Assembly (NCBI GenBank): GCA_029907345.1
Contig: JARYMB010000017.1
Span: 1-34,650, forward strand
Length of the DNA: 34,650 bases
Source of the DNA: Methanolinea sp.
Lineage (GTDB): Archaea > Halobacteriota > Methanomicrobia > Methanomicrobiales > Methanospirillaceae
Direction of reading: 5' to 3'
The notes under the pieces are model-generated. The model saw nothing but the letters and a program-made list of their open reading frames with translations, was not told the origin of the DNA and did no database searches. The position numbers and the translations under genes are program-made. This document shows, one piece after another, positions 32,230-34,650 of the stretch (positions within the stretch are counted from its first letter, which is position 1; every line of letters starts with the position of its first letter).

Positions 32230-32362
32230 TATCCCCGTCTCCCGCAGAATCAAAACCTTTTTCCCTGTGCCGAAGGCCCCTGACCCGCCCGGCCGGAGAA
32301 GGATCTCTTCTTCCTTAAATTCCGCCCTCCGGACTAATAGTGGTTTTGTGTCCGGGCAGAAA

Positions 32363-32370
32363 GGTATAAA
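32363..32370 (-). promoter_or_regulatory. TATA-like box upstream of AMP phosphorylase
   Basis: On the minus strand TTTATACC lies about 135 nt upstream of ATG 32229; a second TATA-like ATTTAAGG at 32313-32320 is closer. Either could serve the gene. Confidence 0.4.
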
Positions 32371-32383
32371 TGAATCACTGTAT

Positions 32384-32411
32384 CCTGCCGGAGGCAGGGT
32401 TCGAGAAAAAA
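32384..32411 (-). terminator. Terminator of the S-layer-like gene
   Basis: On the minus strand a run of six T residues (32411-32406) occurs 22 nt after the stop codon. A hairpin CCTGCC/GGCAGG with a 3-base loop (32384-32398) follows it. Confidence 0.5.
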
Positions 32412-32432
32412 GTGAGGGTTTTGGATGTTCTT

Positions 32433-34650
32433 TTAGTGCCTGCGCACGATGAGGAACGCCACTGCACCAAGGCCGACAAGGGCCACCAGGGCACCGAATC
32501 CCGGTGATGTCGGGGTCGGGGTCGGGGTCGGGGTTGTCGGCACTGTGGTCACAACGGTCGTCGGTGGGGTCGTGGGCGGCATGGTGGTCGGTATGGTTGT
32601 CGGCGGCTTCTCAACGACATTGAAGAGTGCCGTTGTGGTGACGTCAACAGTCACACCGGATGCCTGCACGATGTACTCATCGGGCTTGAAGTTGGCCGTG
32701 TCAACCGGGAAGGACCATGTGTTGTAGCCCTCTGTTCCCTTCTTGACCTTGACCGTTCCGGTTGCACCGCTGAACTCTCCGCTCTCGGTCTTCTTGGTTG
32801 CCTTGAAGGACGAGGAGACGACTTCAACCAGGATCTCGTCATCGACGGCCAGGTTGGTGGTGCCTGTGATCTCGAACTTCTCGCCAACTGCCTTCTCGGT
32901 GATCGGGGAGATCCGGATGACCGGTGCTTCAATCAGGAACTGGAGCTTGGTGTAGGTGTCGTCAACGTAGGAGTTGTCGAGCGCGGTAACGAGTGCCTCT
33001 GCAGCGTCAGATCCCTGCAGGCTGCCTGCTCCCTGGAGCTTGAAGATCCTGGAGTTGGCTGTCGGGTAGGGTCCGACCACGTAGGTTCTCGTTCCATCGG
33101 GGTAGACATCAAGGATATCGTTGTACATCGGGTGCTGGACGACCACGAAGTACTGGCCTGCCGCCATGTTGGCAGTGATTCCCTGGTTGACTTCCTTCTC
33201 GAAGCTTCCGTCGTTGTTGACGCTCTCGGTCTCATACAGGACGTAGTTCTTGCCCAGGATCCAGATTGCCACTCCCGGTGAGGGCTGGCCCTCTGCAACG
33301 CCCCGGATGTAGAACTTGTCACCCTGGGCGATCGTGGACTGGGATGCGACCGCGGTCACGAACGGCTTCCTGATGATGATGGAGACGGTTGCGTACTGGG
33401 TGTCGGCAAGGTTGTTCTTGTCGGACGGAGTTGCGACTGCATAGATGGTGTAAGTACCTGCGTCGATGTTCAGGTTGGCAGTCTGCCACTTGTACTCCCA
33501 TGTGTTGTCGTCCAGGACATCAGCTGTGGTAAAGGTTCCGGTGTTTCCATTGACAACGCCGGTCCTCGGGTCGGTCAGTTTGCCACCCTGTGAGGGGAGG
33601 TTCGGACCTGTGATGAAGAGGTACACGGTGTCAGTCTCGGAGTTCGTACCGGAGAGCTTGACCTCCTGTCCGAGGAAGTAACTCTGGTCGCCGGCTGCGA
33701 CAACGGTCACTGTTCCCTTCTCGATCTTGACATCCACTTCGTCAGACTTGTAGGCACTGCCATCGAAGCGCTCGACACGGAAGGTGTACTTCTTGTCCTT
33801 GGTGGCCTGGGAAGTCTGCCATCCGACAGTGACGGTGCCTGAGTTGGAGGTCTTGACCTTGGCGTAGTAATAGACACCATTGCTCGGGGCTGCCGGGACA
33901 TCCTGCTTGATGGTGCGCCCTGCTCCACCCTCGTACTGGTAGCTGCCGATTGTGTACGGGCCGCCCACCGGGTCGTTCGTGACATCCTTCTGGCTTGCAA
34001 CAAGGAGCGGCGGCTGGTCAAGGGCTGCACCGGTCATCTGTCCGGTACCCTTCACCCAGAGGTAGTACTCGGTGTTGGGCCTTCCGGTAATGGTGACTGA
34101 GAATGCATTGCCACGGACAACGACGTCCTTGCTGGCCTCAATCTTCACGGTGTCAGCGGTGATGGTCACCGTCTGGGTCGAGGAGATCGTCTTGCCGGTG
34201 TAGTCGCTGCCGTCGGGTGCCTTGTAGTTGTCCTTGATCTTGTTCAGGTCAAGCTCGGCATACACTGTGTAGGTGCCTGCCTTGTACATCCGGGCGCCGT
34301 TTGCATCAAGGACGCCGGTGTTCCATCCCTGACCGTCTGCTGGCGGGTTGGGTCTCCAGTACCAGAGGTCATTTGTGGGCCTGAGGTTGTCGATGGGATT
34401 GGATGCGGTTGTTGTCTCGAAGAGAGACGTATAGACTGCACCATCGGATGTCTTCACGCGGACCTTCACGAATCCCTGCGTGCCGGCATCTCCTCTTGCA
34501 GTGACCGAATAGGTATTGGTCTCAATCCTGAAGTTCAGATAGTTGCCCGGCGGAACAGACTTGCCGGAGACGTCCTTGCCGGCGGTGTTGTCCCAGACCT
34601 TCACGACGATGGCAGGGTCAACCACGTTGAATGCAACGGGGCCAACAGTA
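32433..34650 (-). CDS. S-layer-like surface protein with PGF-CTERM tail, N-terminus outside the window
   Basis: 738 residues are visible and the frame is open to the right edge, so the signal peptide and start are missing. The N-terminal visible part resembles the DUF3821-type surface proteins of Methanomicrobiales. Four Ig-like beta-rich repeats follow, beginning near visible residues 167, 311, 429 and 576, each starting with a V-x-A/S...G-x-x-F/V-x-I-x-G pattern; repeated AGTYTVYA-like strands also occur. A Thr/Pro-rich linker (about 680-715, expected to be glycosylated) leads to [20 protein letters not shown] with VRRH at the end: the PGF motif, membrane helix and basic end of a PGF-CTERM signal, which archaeosortase would process with lipid attachment. 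It is probably a main cell-envelope protein. Confidence 0.85.
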   Translation of the reverse strand, partial: TVGPVAFNVVDPAIVVKVWDNTAGKDVSGKSVPPGNYLNFRIETNTYSVTARGDAGTQGFVKVRVKTSDGAVYTSLFETTTASNPIDNLRPTNDLWYWRPNPPADGQGWNTGVLDANGARMYKAGTYTVYAELDLNKIKDNYKAPDGSDYTGKTISSTQTVTITADTVKIEASKDVVVRGNAFSVTITGRPNTEYYLWVKGTGQMTGAALDQPPLLVASQKDVTNDPVGGPYTIGSYQYEGGAGRTIKQDVPAAPSNGVYYYAKVKTSNSGTVTVGWQTSQATKDKKYTFRVERFDGSAYKSDEVDVKIEKGTVTVVAAGDQSYFLGQEVKLSGTNSETDTVYLFITGPNLPSQGGKLTDPRTGVVNGNTGTFTTADVLDDNTWEYKWQTANLNIDAGTYTIYAVATPSDKNNLADTQYATVSIIIRKPFVTAVASQSTIAQGDKFYIRGVAEGQPSPGVAIWILGKNYVLYETESVNNDGSFEKEVNQGITANMAAGQYFVVVQHPMYNDILDVYPDGTRTYVVGPYPTANSRIFKLQGAGSLQGSDAAEALVTALDNSYVDDTYTKLQFLIEAPVIRISPITEKAVGEKFEITGTTNLAVDDEILVEVVSSSFKATKKTESGEFSGATGTVKVKKGTEGYNTWSFPVDTANFKPDEYIVQASGVTVDVTTTALFNVVEKPPTTIPTTMPPTTPPTTVVTTVPTTPTPTPTPTSPGFGALVALVGLGAVAFLIVRRH

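Overview
The window is from a methanogenic archaeon, most probably of the order Methanomicrobiales (inference). Support: a partial MtrH, Mtd and Mer (three enzymes of CO2-reducing methanogenesis), a Tfx-type regulator, a probable F390 synthetase, archaeal-only ribosomal proteins (S4e, L19e, L32e), archaeal TATA boxes about 25 nt upstream of starts, GGTGA-type ribosome binding sites, U-tract terminators, and a surface protein with a PGF-CTERM-like tail. DNA is moderately GC-rich with AT-rich promoters.

Layout. 1-338: the end of mtrH, then a U-tract and an 83-nt tandem repeat carrying a strong palindrome (355-542) in a long gene-free stretch. 1161-4701: a radical SAM/SPASM peptide-modifying-type enzyme, an unknown 88-aa protein, a tandem rubredoxin and a PaaK-type adenylate-forming enzyme. 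5147-6368: a MarC membrane protein and an AdoMetDC-like protein with an altered processing site. 6702-23398: one very long leftward block, the S10/spc ribosomal super-operon (L3, L4, L23, L2, S19, L22, S3, L29, Rnp1, S17, L14, L24, S4e, L5, S14, S8, L6, L32e, L19e, L18, S5, L30, L15, SecY), continuing into adkA, a DUF106/EMC3-type insertase, cmk and an MBL-fold protein, and followed by two GNAT-fold genes. The small S14 gene (51 aa) lies at 16070-16225. 23399-23978: a gene-free, hairpin-rich segment between L3 and tfx, with its own TATA box and a terminator-like hairpin on the minus strand. 23979-27504: tfx, mtd, a GalT-like HIT-fold enzyme and mer. 27869-34650: a divergent FtsZ/tubulin-family protein, nrpR, an archaeal-type dUTPase, tRNA-Arg(UCG), AMP phosphorylase and the C-terminal 738 residues of a large S-layer-like protein running off the right edge.

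How the genes fit together: the middle of the window is ribosome biogenesis, protein export and nucleotide kinases. The flanks hold C1-carrier enzymes of methanogenesis (MtrH, Mtd, Mer) with likely regulators (Tfx, NrpR) and nucleotide housekeeping (dUTPase, AMP phosphorylase). The least explained parts are the hairpin-rich segment at 23630-23948, the orphan radical SAM enzyme, the AdoMetDC-like protein, the divergent FtsZ-like protein and the palindromic tandem repeat. All family assignments come from reading the sequence and recalled family knowledge; no searches were run.
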